Origin: Microbacterium oleivorans
GTDB lineage: Bacteria > Actinomycetota > Actinomycetes > Actinomycetales > Microbacteriaceae
Direction of reading: 5' to 3'
Length of the DNA stretch: 64,000 nt
NCBI RefSeq assembly: GCF_023715745.1
Contig: NZ_JAMBOV010000002.1
Coordinates: forward strand, 558,001-622,000
Positions 38,770-49,899 of the stretch are shown piece after piece. The notes beneath the pieces are model-generated. The model did no database searches and was not told the DNA's origin. It saw nothing but the letters and a program-made list of their open reading frames with translations. Position numbers and translations under genes: made by a program. How positions within the stretch are numbered: the stretch's first letter is position 1; each line of letters begins with the position of its first letter.

Positions 38770-41303
38770 GGAGTGCCCGAGGATCGCGCGGCAGAGCCGT
38801 GGGACGCAGGCGCGCGGGGGACCAGGGTGTCGAACTGCGCGAGGACCTCGGAGGTGTAGGTCCCGACATCGAGGGATGCCGGGGCGACCCGACCCGCGAG
38901 GAAGTCCGCCATGCCCGCGGCGAGGGCCGAGTCGTCGCGGTCGACGATGTGCATGTCGTCCCCGGGGAGGGCGCCGCGAGCCGAGCCGAAGGCGGTCGAC
39001 ACGATCGGCAGCCCGAGTTGAGCGGCCTCGATCAGCACCATCGGCTGGCCCTCGTAGTCGCTCGAGAGGACGAAGCAGTCGCAGCGCCGCATGACGGATG
39101 CCGGATCGCGCAGCGGTCCTGTCAGGATCACGCGACCGGTGAGGCCGGCGTCACGCACCTGCTGCTCCAGCTCCGTCCGGAGGGGGCCGCCACCGACGAT
39201 GAGCAGCTGCGTGTCGGGGTCAGTGGCGGACAGCATCGCGAAGGCCCGGATCAGTCGGGCATGGTTCTTCTCGGTCGAGAGCCGCCCGACGGTGATGAAT
39301 CGGCGGATGCCGGGCACAGCGAGCGCGGCGTCCAGCGTCTCGCCCAGCGCGGCATCCTCCTCCGGCTCCTCGCCCTCCTCATCACGTTCGTCGAGCGCCG
39401 GCGTGGAGACGAGGTCGGGCAGGTTCCGGAGGGTGACGAAGCGGTCGCTCGGGGCGTACTCCGCCAACTCGGCCCGGTTGAGGTCGGTGAGGGCGGGCGA
39501 GACCGAGACGAGCTGGTCGTAGGCGCGGTACATCGCGAAGACGCGACCGAGCGAACGGCGGAAAGGCTGCTTGCCGTTCACGGTGCGATCGCGGTCGGCC
39601 GCCATCTCGTTGTGCAGCCAGATCGCCCGCACCGCGCGCGGTGAGTGCAGCATCAGGTGCGCCCAGAAGGGGCTGTATCCGCTGAAGTCGGCCACCCAGT
39701 CGAACTTGGCGGACCCGAAGATGCGCGTCCATTCGTCCCGCCACAGCGTTCGGTGCCCGAGCCGCCGGTGCGCACGGAGCGGGTCGGTGCTGACGTCGGC
39801 GACGCGACGCATGATCTGTCGAGCCTTCGATCCGTTCATCCCGCCGAGGCGGAAGACCTGCCGGATGCCGGGGTCCAGGCGGGACTGGTTGTGCTTCGTC
39901 GTCGCTCCGCGGGGGAACGCCATCAGCGCCGTGACGTCGTACCGCTCGGGGTCGAGGGAATTGAGGAGGTTCACGGCAGCGGTCGTGATCCCGTTCAGGC
40001 GCATCCCTCCGAGGTAGAAGAGCAGGCGAGGGCGCTCATCGCGTCGCACGGGGCGGACGCGGCGGTCGGCTGTGCGCCCGCGGAACACGATGTCGACGAC
40101 CCGGAAGGTGGCCGAGCCGTCCTCGTAGGGTACGAAGCGACGGGCCCACTCCGCGTACCGCGGGTGCGCATCGGCTCCCGTTGCCATCAGCGGTGCGAGT
40201 TCGCGTCCGAGCGCCTCGGCGGCGGTGTGCACGGGACCGGGGAGCTGGTCGAGCGGCATGTAGGTCCCCCGCTCGGCGCCGTAGGCGTCGCCGTCGGGGA
40301 CGAGGAAGCCGATCGGGCGATCCGTCGCGAGGAAGTCGAAGAAGATCGACGAGTAGTCGGTGACCAGTGCATCCGCGAGGCCGAGGAGGACGTTCGTCGG
40401 AGTCGTGTTCGGTACCAGAAGGCGACGGAGCGCGGGGATGCCGCTCGCCGCGCGGTGCACCACCTGGTGCGTCTTCAGGAGCACGATCGAGTCATCGCCC
40501 AGGGCGCGCTGCAGTCCAGCGGCCTGATCGGCCAGGTGCGCGAGATCGGCGTCCGGAGCCTGGAAGGAACTCCCGCGCCAGGTGGGTGCGAACAGCACGA
40601 TGCGCTTGCCGGTCAGGTCGACCCCGAGAGCCGCGCCGAGGTCGGCGATGCGCTGCCGACGATCGACGTCGGACATCCGCTGTCGATCGATGCGCGGATA
40701 GCCTTCCTCGATGATGGCGCCGCGGTACACGTTGCGCAGCTGATAGGCGTCCTCGTACATCGTCTCGGCCATGAACGGGTTGGCGGCGAGGAGATAGTCG
40801 GCGTTCAACAGGTTGCGGAGGGTGTTGGCGGATTCCCGCGCGCCCCCCGGCATGTCGAAGCCCATCAGCTTCAGCGGCGTGCCGTGCCACGTGTTCAGGT
40901 ACACCTGTCCGACCCGCTTGCTGAACGCGGGAGGGAAGGTCGCGTTGTTGATGAGGTAGCCGGCGGTCGACACCGCGCGCCAATAGGCGCCGCTGCCGCG
41001 ACGGACGATCACGACGCGCCGGTCCCCGTCGAACTCCGCACGGAGCGCGGCTGCGGCGTCCGCGTCACCGATCGCCCAGATGTGCGTGAGATCGGCGAAC
41101 TCCGGGTCAGCGAGGAGGGCCCGGAAGATCGCCTCCGGATTGCAGAGCGCGCCGTTGCCTGCGAACGATTCGTACAGGACGGTCCGGGACTGGATGGGTC
41201 GCGACCGTGCCCAGGCGATCAGTTCGGAGGTCGGCACGCGCTTCGCGCGGGTGAGCAGCGATCGGACGGCGCGGGTGACGGCGGGCGGAAGGGGCGAACG
41301 CAT
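38766..41303 (-). CDS. Fusion: CDP-glycerol glycerophosphotransferase plus glycosyltransferase family 4
   Basis: An 845-aa two-enzyme protein. Residues 1 to about 415 are a glycerophosphotransferase: TVLYESFAGNGALCNPE, VYLNTWHGTPLKLMGFD with the catalytic His, LLAANPFMAETMYE, EGYPRIDRQ, IVLFAPTWRGSS, LVTDYSSIFFDFLA. From about residue 423 a GT4 enzyme begins: RLLFYLGGMRLNGITTAAVN, then FITVGRLSTEKNHARLIRAF and DCFVLSSDYEGQPMVLIEAA with the UDP/GDP-sugar-binding Glu. The linker inside the GT4 part carries an acidic stretch (DERDEEGEEPEEDAA). One chain could add a sugar and a polyol phosphate in turn. No promoter-like box is obvious before ATG 41303. Confidence 0.87.
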   Translation of the reverse strand: MRSPLPPAVTRAVRSLLTRAKRVPTSELIAWARSRPIQSRTVLYESFAGNGALCNPEAIFRALLADPEFADLTHIWAIGDADAAAALRAEFDGDRRVVIVRRGSGAYWRAVSTAGYLINNATFPPAFSKRVGQVYLNTWHGTPLKLMGFDMPGGARESANTLRNLLNADYLLAANPFMAETMYEDAYQLRNVYRGAIIEEGYPRIDRQRMSDVDRRQRIADLGAALGVDLTGKRIVLFAPTWRGSSFQAPDADLAHLADQAAGLQRALGDDSIVLLKTHQVVHRAASGIPALRRLLVPNTTPTNVLLGLADALVTDYSSIFFDFLATDRPIGFLVPDGDAYGAERGTYMPLDQLPGPVHTAAEALGRELAPLMATGADAHPRYAEWARRFVPYEDGSATFRVVDIVFRGRTADRRVRPVRRDERPRLLFYLGGMRLNGITTAAVNLLNSLDPERYDVTALMAFPRGATTKHNQSRLDPGIRQVFRLGGMNGSKARQIMRRVADVSTDPLRAHRRLGHRTLWRDEWTRIFGSAKFDWVADFSGYSPFWAHLMLHSPRAVRAIWLHNEMAADRDRTVNGKQPFRRSLGRVFAMYRAYDQLVSVSPALTDLNRAELAEYAPSDRFVTLRNLPDLVSTPALDERDEEGEEPEEDAALGETLDAALAVPGIRRFITVGRLSTEKNHARLIRAFAMLSATDPDTQLLIVGGGPLRTELEQQVRDAGLTGRVILTGPLRDPASVMRRCDCFVLSSDYEGQPMVLIEAAQLGLPIVSTAFGSARGALPGDDMHIVDRDDSALAAGMADFLAGRVAPASLDVGTYTSEVLAQFDTLVPRAPASHGSAARSSGTP

Positions 41304-41333
41304 GAGGGGTGCTGTGCTCTCGTCGACGGCAGG

Positions 41334-42476
41334 TCAGGGCGCGACTTCTCCGGCCCGGCGACGCGCTCGCGCCGCAACTGCTCGGTGAACGCGTCGCGCC
41401 GCCTTGTGCATTCTAGCTTCGACCGCCTCGTAGAACCCCCAGGCGACGAGCAGGCTGAGGGGTACACCGAGCGCGCCGACGAGGGCCCAGGCCTCGGAAC
41501 CGAAGGCGAATGCGAGTGTGGCGAGCACGGGGACGTGGACGAGGTAGAGGCTGAAGGAGATCTTGCCGAGCCACTGGATCGGGCGCGTCTCGAACAGTCG
41601 GATGGCCGGCCCCCACGCGAGGGCGACGAGGACGATGCCGGCCGCGCCCGGCGCGGCGAAGGCCCAGAGGAGATGGTTGAGGTCGGTCCCGCTGGGGAAG
41701 ATCGGCCGGGCGAGCCAACTGCCGATCAGCATGAGGACGCTCACGACGGTGAACAGGGGCATGAACCACCGCGGCCTCGGGCGCTCGACCCAGGCGAGCA
41801 GGTCGGGCATACGCGCCGCCATGATGGTGCCGATGACGAAGACGGGGAAGTAGAGCAGCTCGCTCTGTTCGAAGAGGCGCCCGACGACGCTCAGCGCGCA
41901 GCAGACGATGACAGCCGTGAGGGCGTGTCGACGCACCAGGAGCGCGAGCGCGGTGGCCAGCGGCAGCACGATCGAGTAGAGCAACTCCCAGTGCAACGAC
42001 CACAGGGGGTTGTTCAGGGGATACTGTCGCGGCACGAGCGACGCCTGAGAGAGGAACGACCCGACCGAGACGCTGTCTGCGTGGGTCTCCGCCATCCAGG
42101 ACCCCTCCGGCATGCTCGAGCGGTCGCGCGGCACCAGCAGGATGAGGATCGCGCTGAGTGCGAGGGACGCGATGACCGGGCCGTAGAGACGGACGACGCG
42201 GGCCGAGAGGAACCCCATCCAGGAGAAGTTCTGACGGAAGACCGGGAGGACGACCACCAGTCCGGAGAGAACGAAGAAGACCAGCACCGCCTCGTTCCCC
42301 GCGGTCAACAGCTTCACCGGGGACTGGGAGATGACCGCCCAGCTGACCGTTCCTTCGAGGAGCGGTTCGGCGATCAGCAGCCAGTGGTGCAGGAGGACGA
42401 CGAGCGCAGCGACCCCGCGGAGCCCGTCCAGGCTCTGGATCCGGCCGGACGGCTGCTGCGGGGGAGTCGTGACCAC
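41334..42476 (-). CDS. Membrane acyltransferase (family 3, OafA/YrhL)
   Basis: A 380-aa protein with ten or so hydrophobic spans. The family marks at the N-terminus are IQSLDGLRGVAALVVLLHHW (catalytic His in LHH) and the R/E-rich loops later (LSGLVVVLPVFRQNF; YSIVLPLATALALLV). It ends at a basic tail without the periplasmic SGNH domain some relatives have. These enzymes O-acylate sugars or other cell-surface groups. GTG 42476 has TAGCGT 6 nt upstream. It lies next to the glycopolymer genes on the same strand, so acylating that polymer is a fair guess. Confidence 0.85.
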   Translation of the reverse strand: MVTTPPQQPSGRIQSLDGLRGVAALVVLLHHWLLIAEPLLEGTVSWAVISQSPVKLLTAGNEAVLVFFVLSGLVVVLPVFRQNFSWMGFLSARVVRLYGPVIASLALSAILILLVPRDRSSMPEGSWMAETHADSVSVGSFLSQASLVPRQYPLNNPLWSLHWELLYSIVLPLATALALLVRRHALTAVIVCCALSVVGRLFEQSELLYFPVFVIGTIMAARMPDLLAWVERPRPRWFMPLFTVVSVLMLIGSWLARPIFPSGTDLNHLLWAFAAPGAAGIVLVALAWGPAIRLFETRPIQWLGKISFSLYLVHVPVLATLAFAFGSEAWALVGALGVPLSLLVAWGFYEAVEARMHKAARRVHRAVAARARRRAGEVAP

Positions 42477-42482
42477 TCGTCA

Positions 42483-42488
42483 ACGCTA
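42483..42488 (-). promoter_or_regulatory. -10 box of a probable leaderless promoter for the acyltransferase
   Basis: TAGCGT on the minus strand with a 6-nt spacer before GTG 42476. Confidence 0.45.
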
Positions 42489-42553
42489 GTCACTGTTCGC
42501 CGGCCGTCCACACCACTTGCGCGCCGCGGGCCCGGTGTGCAGACCCGCCCGGC

Positions 42554-42778
42554 TCAGGCGCCGACGCCGGCCGCGGCGAGGATCGCGGCGATCGAGGAGG
42601 CCACCGCGAGAAGGAGGGCGACACCGATGAGGACCGCGTGCACGATCAGGAACCTGGTGGGGCGACCCTGCGAGTCGCGGGCCCGGGCGTCGCGCGCGAC
42701 ACGACGGAAGAAGGTCGGCCAGACGAGCAGGTTGAACAGCGCGTTGATGATGAGGAGCGTGATGAGGAGCGCGAGCAC
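42554..42778 (-). CDS. Small SCO4848-like membrane protein
   Basis: A 74-aa protein with two hydrophobic spans (MLALLITLLIINALFNLLVW and FLIVHAVLIGVALLLAVASS) joined by a basic loop (FFRRVARDARARDSQGRPTR). I take it as the actinobacterial SCO4848 family, of unknown function, on the pattern FLIVHAVLIG after a charged loop. The start is GTG 42778, with TAGCGT 6 nt upstream; that box begins with the TAG stop of the upstream gene. Confidence 0.65.
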   Translation of the reverse strand: MLALLITLLIINALFNLLVWPTFFRRVARDARARDSQGRPTRFLIVHAVLIGVALLLAVASSIAAILAAAGVGA

Positions 42779-42784
42779 GCGGCC

Positions 42785-42790
42785 ACGCTA
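42785..42790 (-). promoter_or_regulatory. -10 box that includes the stop codon of the upstream gene
   Basis: TAGCGT on the minus strand with a 6-nt spacer before GTG 42778. The TAG at 42788-42790 is also the stop of the EcsC-like gene. Confidence 0.4.
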
Positions 42791-43609
42791 CCGGTCGAGG
42801 TCGGGTTCGGCGCCGCGCGCCTTCCGGCGGACGCGCAATGACCGGCGCGGCTCGACCGTCGCCAGCTCGGCGGGGAAGCTGACCGGCGCCGGCCCGAAGG
42901 CGCGCCGGGAGCCGACGATGACTCGGCGTCCCAGGAGGTGATTGCCTCCGCCGCCGATGACAGCTCCGATTCCGAAGGGCAGGGCCCGTCCGAGGAGCGA
43001 CGCGCTGCCTTGGGCGGCGAACCGTCGGAGGAACGCTCCTTTGAGACGGTCGATCAGCGGTCCGACTGCCGCACGTGGCAGAGAGGTCGTGATCATCTGC
43101 CCCCAATACGCGTCGCGGGTGGGGCCTGTGCCGCTGACCTGGCGGGCGAACTGGCTCACCAAGTCGACGCCCTCGCGCCCGACCATCATCGTCAGGACGA
43201 GTGCACGCGCCCGGTCGGGGTCATTGACGCGGATGCCGTGAACCTCGGCGAGTGATTGAGCGAAGAGGGCCGTCGCCTCGAGGAAGCCAACGGTCTCAGC
43301 CCCGCTGAGCGCGAGTGTCACCCCGGTGCCGATGCCCGGGACAACGGCCGTGGCGCCGACAGCGGCTCCCCCCGTCGTGACGGCGGCGAGATAGCGACGC
43401 TCGAGGATGCGCGCGATCTCCGCCGGCCCTGCCTGCGGGTGTCGAGTGCGGATCGCGCGCAAGTGGGCGAGGACGGCCGGCCGCTGGACGGCAAGCACCC
43501 GGTCCAGCACGCGGATCATCCACGGATGCTCCGGGGAGCCTTCGGGAGGAAGACCGCCCACCCACGGCGCGTCATCGGGGAGTGAGTGTATGCGCGGCAC
43601 ATCGCTCAT
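42788..43609 (-). CDS. EcsC-like conserved protein, function unknown
   Basis: A 273-aa protein without a clear signal peptide. After an N-terminal charged region (WVGGLPPEGSPEHPWM) it has a Gly/Ala/Thr-rich hydrophobic segment (TTGGAAVGATAVVPGIGTGV) and then FLEATALFAQSLAEVHGIRV and DPDRARALVLTMMVGREGVD, a pattern like the EcsC family. A second hydrophobic stretch is FGIGAVIGGGGNHLLGRRVI. It ends in a basic tail. I cannot name a function. It is part of a run of minus-strand genes at the edge of the glycopolymer region. The TAG stop overlaps the next gene's promoter box. Confidence 0.6.
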   Translation of the reverse strand: MSDVPRIHSLPDDAPWVGGLPPEGSPEHPWMIRVLDRVLAVQRPAVLAHLRAIRTRHPQAGPAEIARILERRYLAAVTTGGAAVGATAVVPGIGTGVTLALSGAETVGFLEATALFAQSLAEVHGIRVNDPDRARALVLTMMVGREGVDLVSQFARQVSGTGPTRDAYWGQMITTSLPRAAVGPLIDRLKGAFLRRFAAQGSASLLGRALPFGIGAVIGGGGNHLLGRRVIVGSRRAFGPAPVSFPAELATVEPRRSLRVRRKARGAEPDLDR

Positions 43610-43649
43610 GGCGGATCTGACGACGCGGTCGGACGCGTCGTTCCCTGTC

Positions 43650-44339
43650 TCAGACGTAGAGGTTCGCCCGGTCGAGGTCCTCTGCGAAGTCGACTTCGAC
43701 AGCGTAGAGGTCGGAGATGTCGAGCGGGCGCAGCTTCAGACCGTTGTCGGCGATCGCCAGCTCGAGGCCGCGCTCGAAGTAGTCCTGGTTGTCGACCTGC
43801 GTCAGCTGAGCGATCAGCGCGGGCTTGTCAGCGCGGGAGATGAAGTTGATGCCGACAGCCTCGCCGAGGCCGCCGACCACGGTCTTGGAGAGCTCGGCGA
43901 TGTCGCCGTTCTGGTCGACCGTGTACTTGACCTCTTCGTCGCTCACCTTGGAGGTGTTGACGGTGACGAAGGACTGCTCGGCCTCGATCAAGGCGAGTGC
44001 GCGTCCGAGAACACGCGGATCGAAGACGACGTCACCGTTCATCCAGAGGACACCCGACTTGCCGGTGGCTTTGAGCGCGCGCAGAAGGCTCTTCGAGGTG
44101 TTGGTCTGGTCGTACCGGTCGTTGTACACGTAATCGACGTCGGGGAACGCTTCGACGATCGTCTCCGCGCGATAGCCGACGACCGTCGTGATGTGCGCCT
44201 TCGGGCCGAAGGCAGCGTGGATGTTGTCGTGCTGCTGACCCATGATGCTGCGACCGTCGCTCAGCGCGGTCAGCGGCTTGGGCAGACTCCGGCCGAGCCG
44301 CGAGCCCATACCGGCTGCGAGGATGACGATCTTGGTCAC
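43650..44339 (-). CDS. Sugar/choline-phosphate nucleotidyltransferase (LicC-like)
   Basis: A 229-aa nucleotidyltransferase. It starts TKIVILAAGMGSRLGRSLPK, the pyrophosphorylase consensus with the nucleotide-binding AAGMGSRLG and catalytic Lys in PKPL. VLWMNGDVVFDP carries the metal-binding Asp, and a second Asp lies near the C-terminus (DLYAVEVDFAEDL). Closest are LicC-type CTP:phosphocholine cytidylyltransferases, so CTP and a small phosphorylated alcohol or sugar are likely, but the substrate is not decided. The start is GTG 44339, fixed by AGGAG 9 nt upstream. It could activate a head group for the nearby glycopolymer; no LicA or LicD is in the window. Confidence 0.78.
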   Translation of the reverse strand: MTKIVILAAGMGSRLGRSLPKPLTALSDGRSIMGQQHDNIHAAFGPKAHITTVVGYRAETIVEAFPDVDYVYNDRYDQTNTSKSLLRALKATGKSGVLWMNGDVVFDPRVLGRALALIEAEQSFVTVNTSKVSDEEVKYTVDQNGDIAELSKTVVGGLGEAVGINFISRADKPALIAQLTQVDNQDYFERGLELAIADNGLKLRPLDISDLYAVEVDFAEDLDRANLYV

Positions 44340-44512
44340 GTGGTGCTCCTGACGATGTGGTCACTGTCCGTACATCGGAAAGACACATCTTCGTGCCGTC
44401 TGAAATGCTATCGGTGTCACCTGAAAAGGGCCCGTATCCTGGCCTGCCGTTGTGCATTCGTGATAGTGCGACGTCGGGGATAACGCCTGAGGGTCGGCCA
44501 GTCCGGCCTTGC

Positions 44513-44518
44513 TAGGTT
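44513..44518 (+). promoter_or_regulatory. -10 box of a probable leaderless promoter for the ABC ATPase
   Basis: TAGGTT with a 6-nt spacer (TAAGGG) before GTG 44525. The rest of the divergent 185-bp gap (44340-44524) is less GC-rich than its flanks and shows no operator I can name. Confidence 0.45.
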
Positions 44519-44524
44519 TAAGGG

Positions 44525-45846
<1,322 letters not shown>

Positions 45847-45871
<25 letters not shown>

Positions 45872-47400
45872 GGTTGGCGCTGCTCGCGGGGTCGCTCAAT
45901 GCGCGTCCGATCGTGCTCGTCCGCCGTCTTGCGGCCTTCGGCGTCCTCGCGGTCGCGGTGGCGGCGGTGTGTGTCGCGCTCGTCCGACTCGATCGTGTCC
46001 CGGATGCCGATGCGGCGACGCTCATCGTCGTGGGCGGCTCGCTCTTGGTGGGCGGCTTCCTCCTCGTCCCGCTCTTCACCGGTGCCGATGACCCCCTGGA
46101 TCCGCGCCGATTCGTCGTGACGGGAGCGGATTCGCGCACGGTCGCGTGGTCGGTGATGGCGGCATCCCCTCTCGGACTTCCCGGGCTCGTCGTGATCGCC
46201 GTGGCCGTCGCGATGATCGTCGCGTGGACCGGTCACGGAGCGCCGGCGGCTCTCGCGGTCCTCGCCGCGCTCCTGCTGGTCGCCACGACGGCGCTTGCGG
46301 CTCGGTGCGCGATGGCGGTCTCCGCTGTCGCGCTCCGCGATCGCCGGTCGCCGCAGCTCACGGGGCTGATGGTGACGGCGGCGGCCATCGTCGTGATCCC
46401 GGTGGCCGTGTTCGCGTTCTCGCTCGAGTGGTCCGGCGGGCTGCCCTCGCAGCTCGCTGAGGCGGCTCAGGTGCTCGCCGTCACGCCGTTCGGGGCGGCT
46501 GCAGCGATCCCGCTTCGCTCCGGCGGCGCCCTGATCGTTTCGATCCTCGTCGCGCTCGCGACGATCGTCGCTCTCGCCGCGACGTGGCGGCTGCTCGTCG
46601 GCGTCATGATGAGCGCCACGGAGCGAGAGGTGTCGATGCGCGAACGTCGCGGCCTCGGGTGGTTCGCGGTCATGCCGGGAACTCCGGGCGGCGCGGTCGC
46701 CGCACGCAGCATCGTCTACTGGTCGAGCGACCCGCGGCATCTCGCGAACGTGGTGATCGTCCCGATCGCCTCCGTTCTGATCGTGCTCCCGTTGCTCGTC
46801 GTCGGAGTACCGCTGCAGACGGTGGCGCTCATCCCGCCGCCGATCCTCGCGCTCTTCCTCGGCTGGCTGGTACACAACGACGTCGCCTACGACTCGACGG
46901 GCGTCTGGCTGCACATCTCGGCCGGCGTCCGAGGTGTGGCCGACCGTGCCGGCCGGCTCGTGCCGGTGCTGCTCATGGGAGTGCCGTTGCTGGCACTCGC
47001 GGTGACGGCTGCGGTCTGGGTGCATGGACGATGGGCGGTCCTCCCCGCTCTCGTCGGTGTCTGTGTGTCGCTGTTCGCCACGGGGCTGGGGCTGAGCTCG
47101 ATCGCATCGGTTGCGGCGCCCTACGCGGTGTCCCGTCCGGGGGAGGGGCCGTTCGAGCAACCCCAGCGCACGGGGGGTTCCGCCGCGCAAGCCGCGGTCC
47201 TGTTCGGCGCCATCGTCCTGTCGATGCCTGCTCTCTGGACGGCGTGGCTCGCCCTGGGCGGAGACGAACAGGCTGCCTGGACATCCTTCTGGAGCGGAAT
47301 CGTCGTCGGAACCGTTGTCCTGGCAGCGGGAATCGTGATCGGCGGGGTGGTCTTCGAGCGTCGCACGAGCCGGATCATGGAGTTCGCAGAAACCCTCTGA
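45847..47400 (+). CDS. ABC-type membrane permease subunit, 517 aa
   Basis: A 517-aa membrane protein with about twelve hydrophobic spans, among them [20 protein letters not shown] and [20 protein letters not shown]. It has no ATPase motifs. The start is GTG 45847, overlapping the ATPase gene by 25 bp; a TTG at 45874 is an alternative. The gene pair forms an export-type ABC transporter, each subunit probably dimerizing in the complex. The amino-acid make-up is Ala/Val/Leu-rich throughout with few charged loops. I cannot name the substrate. DUF3039 follows on the same strand after 41 bp. Confidence 0.78.
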
Positions 47401-47428
47401 CGCCCCGCCGTGCCCGCCCGACCCGCAG

Positions 47429-47434
47429 TACACT
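47429..47434 (+). promoter_or_regulatory. -10 box of a probable leaderless promoter for the DUF3039 gene
   Basis: TACACT with a 7-nt spacer before ATG 47442. Confidence 0.45.
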
Positions 47435-47441
47435 CGGGGGA

Positions 47442-47708
47442 ATGAGCACGCCGATCGACAGCCCGGATCAGGGCGGCCTCGCCACACTCGACCGCGAACT
47501 CGAGGAGCTGATCCGCGAGGAGTCCATCGAGCCGGGTGACCATGAGCGGTTCTCGCACTATGTGAAGAAGGACAAGATCCTCGAGTCGGCGATCACCGGG
47601 AAGCCGGTCCGCGCGCTGTGCGGCAAGAAGTGGACTCCGGGGCGGGACCCGGAGAAGTTCCCGGTGTGCCCCACGTGCAAGGAGATCTACGCCTCGCTGA
47701 CCTCGTAG
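47442..47708 (+). CDS. DUF3039 family protein (zinc-ribbon-like)
   Basis: An 88-aa acidic protein. The C-terminal half has ALCGKKWTPGRDPEKFPVC and [11 protein letters not shown], with three cysteines (CG, then CPTC) that could hold a zinc ion. HERFSHYVKKDKILESAI and ITGKPVRALCGKKW are the DUF3039 marks. Function unknown; DUF3039 is an actinobacterial family. ATG 47442 has TACACT 7 nt upstream. The stop runs 22 bp into the convergent pncB gene. Confidence 0.85.
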   Translation: MSTPIDSPDQGGLATLDRELEELIREESIEPGDHERFSHYVKKDKILESAITGKPVRALCGKKWTPGRDPEKFPVCPTCKEIYASLTS

Positions 47709-49015
47709 ACCGTCGGCAGAGCCGGGTCGGCCCGGCTGAGAGCGAGGGCGGTCACCGGGAGCTCCTCCCGGACGCGGAGGTGGTGCTCCCGCGCGGCGGT
47801 CACGCCCGACGGGCCCAGGGCGGCGGCATCCGCTGACCCTCCCTCGACGAGAAGGACCTGCAGAGGTCGGGCGTCGGGGTGCGCAGCGGGCGTGTCGAGG
47901 TCGTCGAAGCCGGCGGCGATCGCCACGAGCTCGCCGGTCGCGACGCCGTCGACGCGCGTGCGGAACGCCGCCTTGCGGCCGCCGACCGACGCCTTCGAGG
48001 TGGACGCCTTCGCGACGGAGACCCATCCGCCGTCCTGTCCCTGGCGGGCGACGAGCTTGTAGACCATCCCCGCCGTCGGCGTGCCCGAGCCTGTGACGAC
48101 CGACGTCCCGACGCCGTAGGCATCGACGGGGGATGCCGCCAGCGCGGCGATCGCGAATTCGTCGAGGTCACTCGTCACGGTGATGCGAGTGCTCGTCGCG
48201 CCGAGCTCGTCGAGCTGTTCGCGCACGGACGCGGCGACGGTGGGAAGGTCACCGGAATCCAGGCGCACGCCGCCGAGGCCGGGACCCGCGACACGGATCG
48301 CGGTCTCGACGCCCTGGCGGATGTCGTACGTGTCCACGAGGAGGGTCGTGTCGGTCCCGAGAGCCGCGATCTGGCTGCGGAAGGCGTCCTCTTCCGTGTC
48401 GTGAAGCAGGGTCCACGCGTGGGCGGCGGTGCCCATCGTCGGGATTCCCCACGTACGCCCCGCCTCGAGGTTGCTCGTCGCGGAGAAACCCGCGATGTAG
48501 GCGGCGCGGGCAGCGGCGACGGCGGACCGCTCGGCGGCGCGTCGCGAGCCCATCTCGGCCAGAGGACGGTCACCCGCGGCGATGCTCATGCGGGCTGCCG
48601 CGGTGGCGACGGCCGAATCGTGGTTGAGGATGCTCAGGGCGAGGGTCTCGAGGATGACCGCCTCGGCGAACGAGCCCTCCACCGTGAGGATGGGCGAGCC
48701 CGGGAAGTAGAGCTCGCCCTCGCGGTACCCGCTGATCGTCCCGCGGAAGCGGTAGTCCTCGAGGTAGCGGACGGTCTCGGCGCTGACGATGCGGTTGTCC
48801 CGGAGGAAGGCCAGCTCCGCCTCGTCGAAGCGGAAGTCGGCGAGCTCGGAGAGCAGTCGCCCCGTTCCCGCGACCACTCCGAATCGGCGCCCGCCGGGCA
48901 GTCGACGACCGAACAGCTCGAACACACAGCGCCGGCTGGCGGTGCCGTCGCGGAGCGCGGCGTCCAGCATGGTGAGCTCGTAGCGATCGGTCAGCAGCGC
49001 CGTGGAGATGCCCAT
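47687..49015 (-). CDS. pncB: Nicotinate phosphoribosyltransferase
   Basis: A 442-aa enzyme that makes nicotinate mononucleotide from nicotinate, PRPP and ATP in the NAD salvage route. The N-terminus [38 protein letters not shown], the PRPP-binding [16 protein letters not shown] region and [15 protein letters not shown] are typical. ATG 49015 has TAGAGT 6 nt upstream. The 3' end overlaps DUF3039 by 22 bp. It is divergent from murI; the two -10 boxes are about 30 bp apart. Confidence 0.93.
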   Translation of the reverse strand: MGISTALLTDRYELTMLDAALRDGTASRRCVFELFGRRLPGGRRFGVVAGTGRLLSELADFRFDEAELAFLRDNRIVSAETVRYLEDYRFRGTISGYREGELYFPGSPILTVEGSFAEAVILETLALSILNHDSAVATAAARMSIAAGDRPLAEMGSRRAAERSAVAAARAAYIAGFSATSNLEAGRTWGIPTMGTAAHAWTLLHDTEEDAFRSQIAALGTDTTLLVDTYDIRQGVETAIRVAGPGLGGVRLDSGDLPTVAASVREQLDELGATSTRITVTSDLDEFAIAALAASPVDAYGVGTSVVTGSGTPTAGMVYKLVARQGQDGGWVSVAKASTSKASVGGRKAAFRTRVDGVATGELVAIAAGFDDLDTPAAHPDARPLQVLLVEGGSADAAALGPSGVTAAREHHLRVREELPVTALALSRADPALPTVYEVSEA

Positions 49016-49021
49016 GCGGTC

Positions 49022-49027
49022 ACTCTA
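49022..49027 (-). promoter_or_regulatory. -10 box of a probable leaderless promoter for pncB
   Basis: TAGAGT on the minus strand with a 6-nt spacer before ATG 49015. TAGGCT at 49058-49063, 8 nt before GTG 49072, is the likely -10 box for murI on the plus strand. Confidence 0.5.
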
Positions 49028-49071
49028 TCCACGCGCGAACGCGCGCCCGCGCGAGACTAGGCTGGACGATC

Positions 49072-49895
<824 letters not shown>

Positions 49896-49899
<4 letters not shown>

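Noticed and set aside
39645..42941. Plus-strand open frame of 1098 codons opposite the fusion gene and the acyltransferase
   Set aside because: Shadow frame across two real genes and their gap; no motif, no promoter, and codon bias opposite to that of the neighbours.
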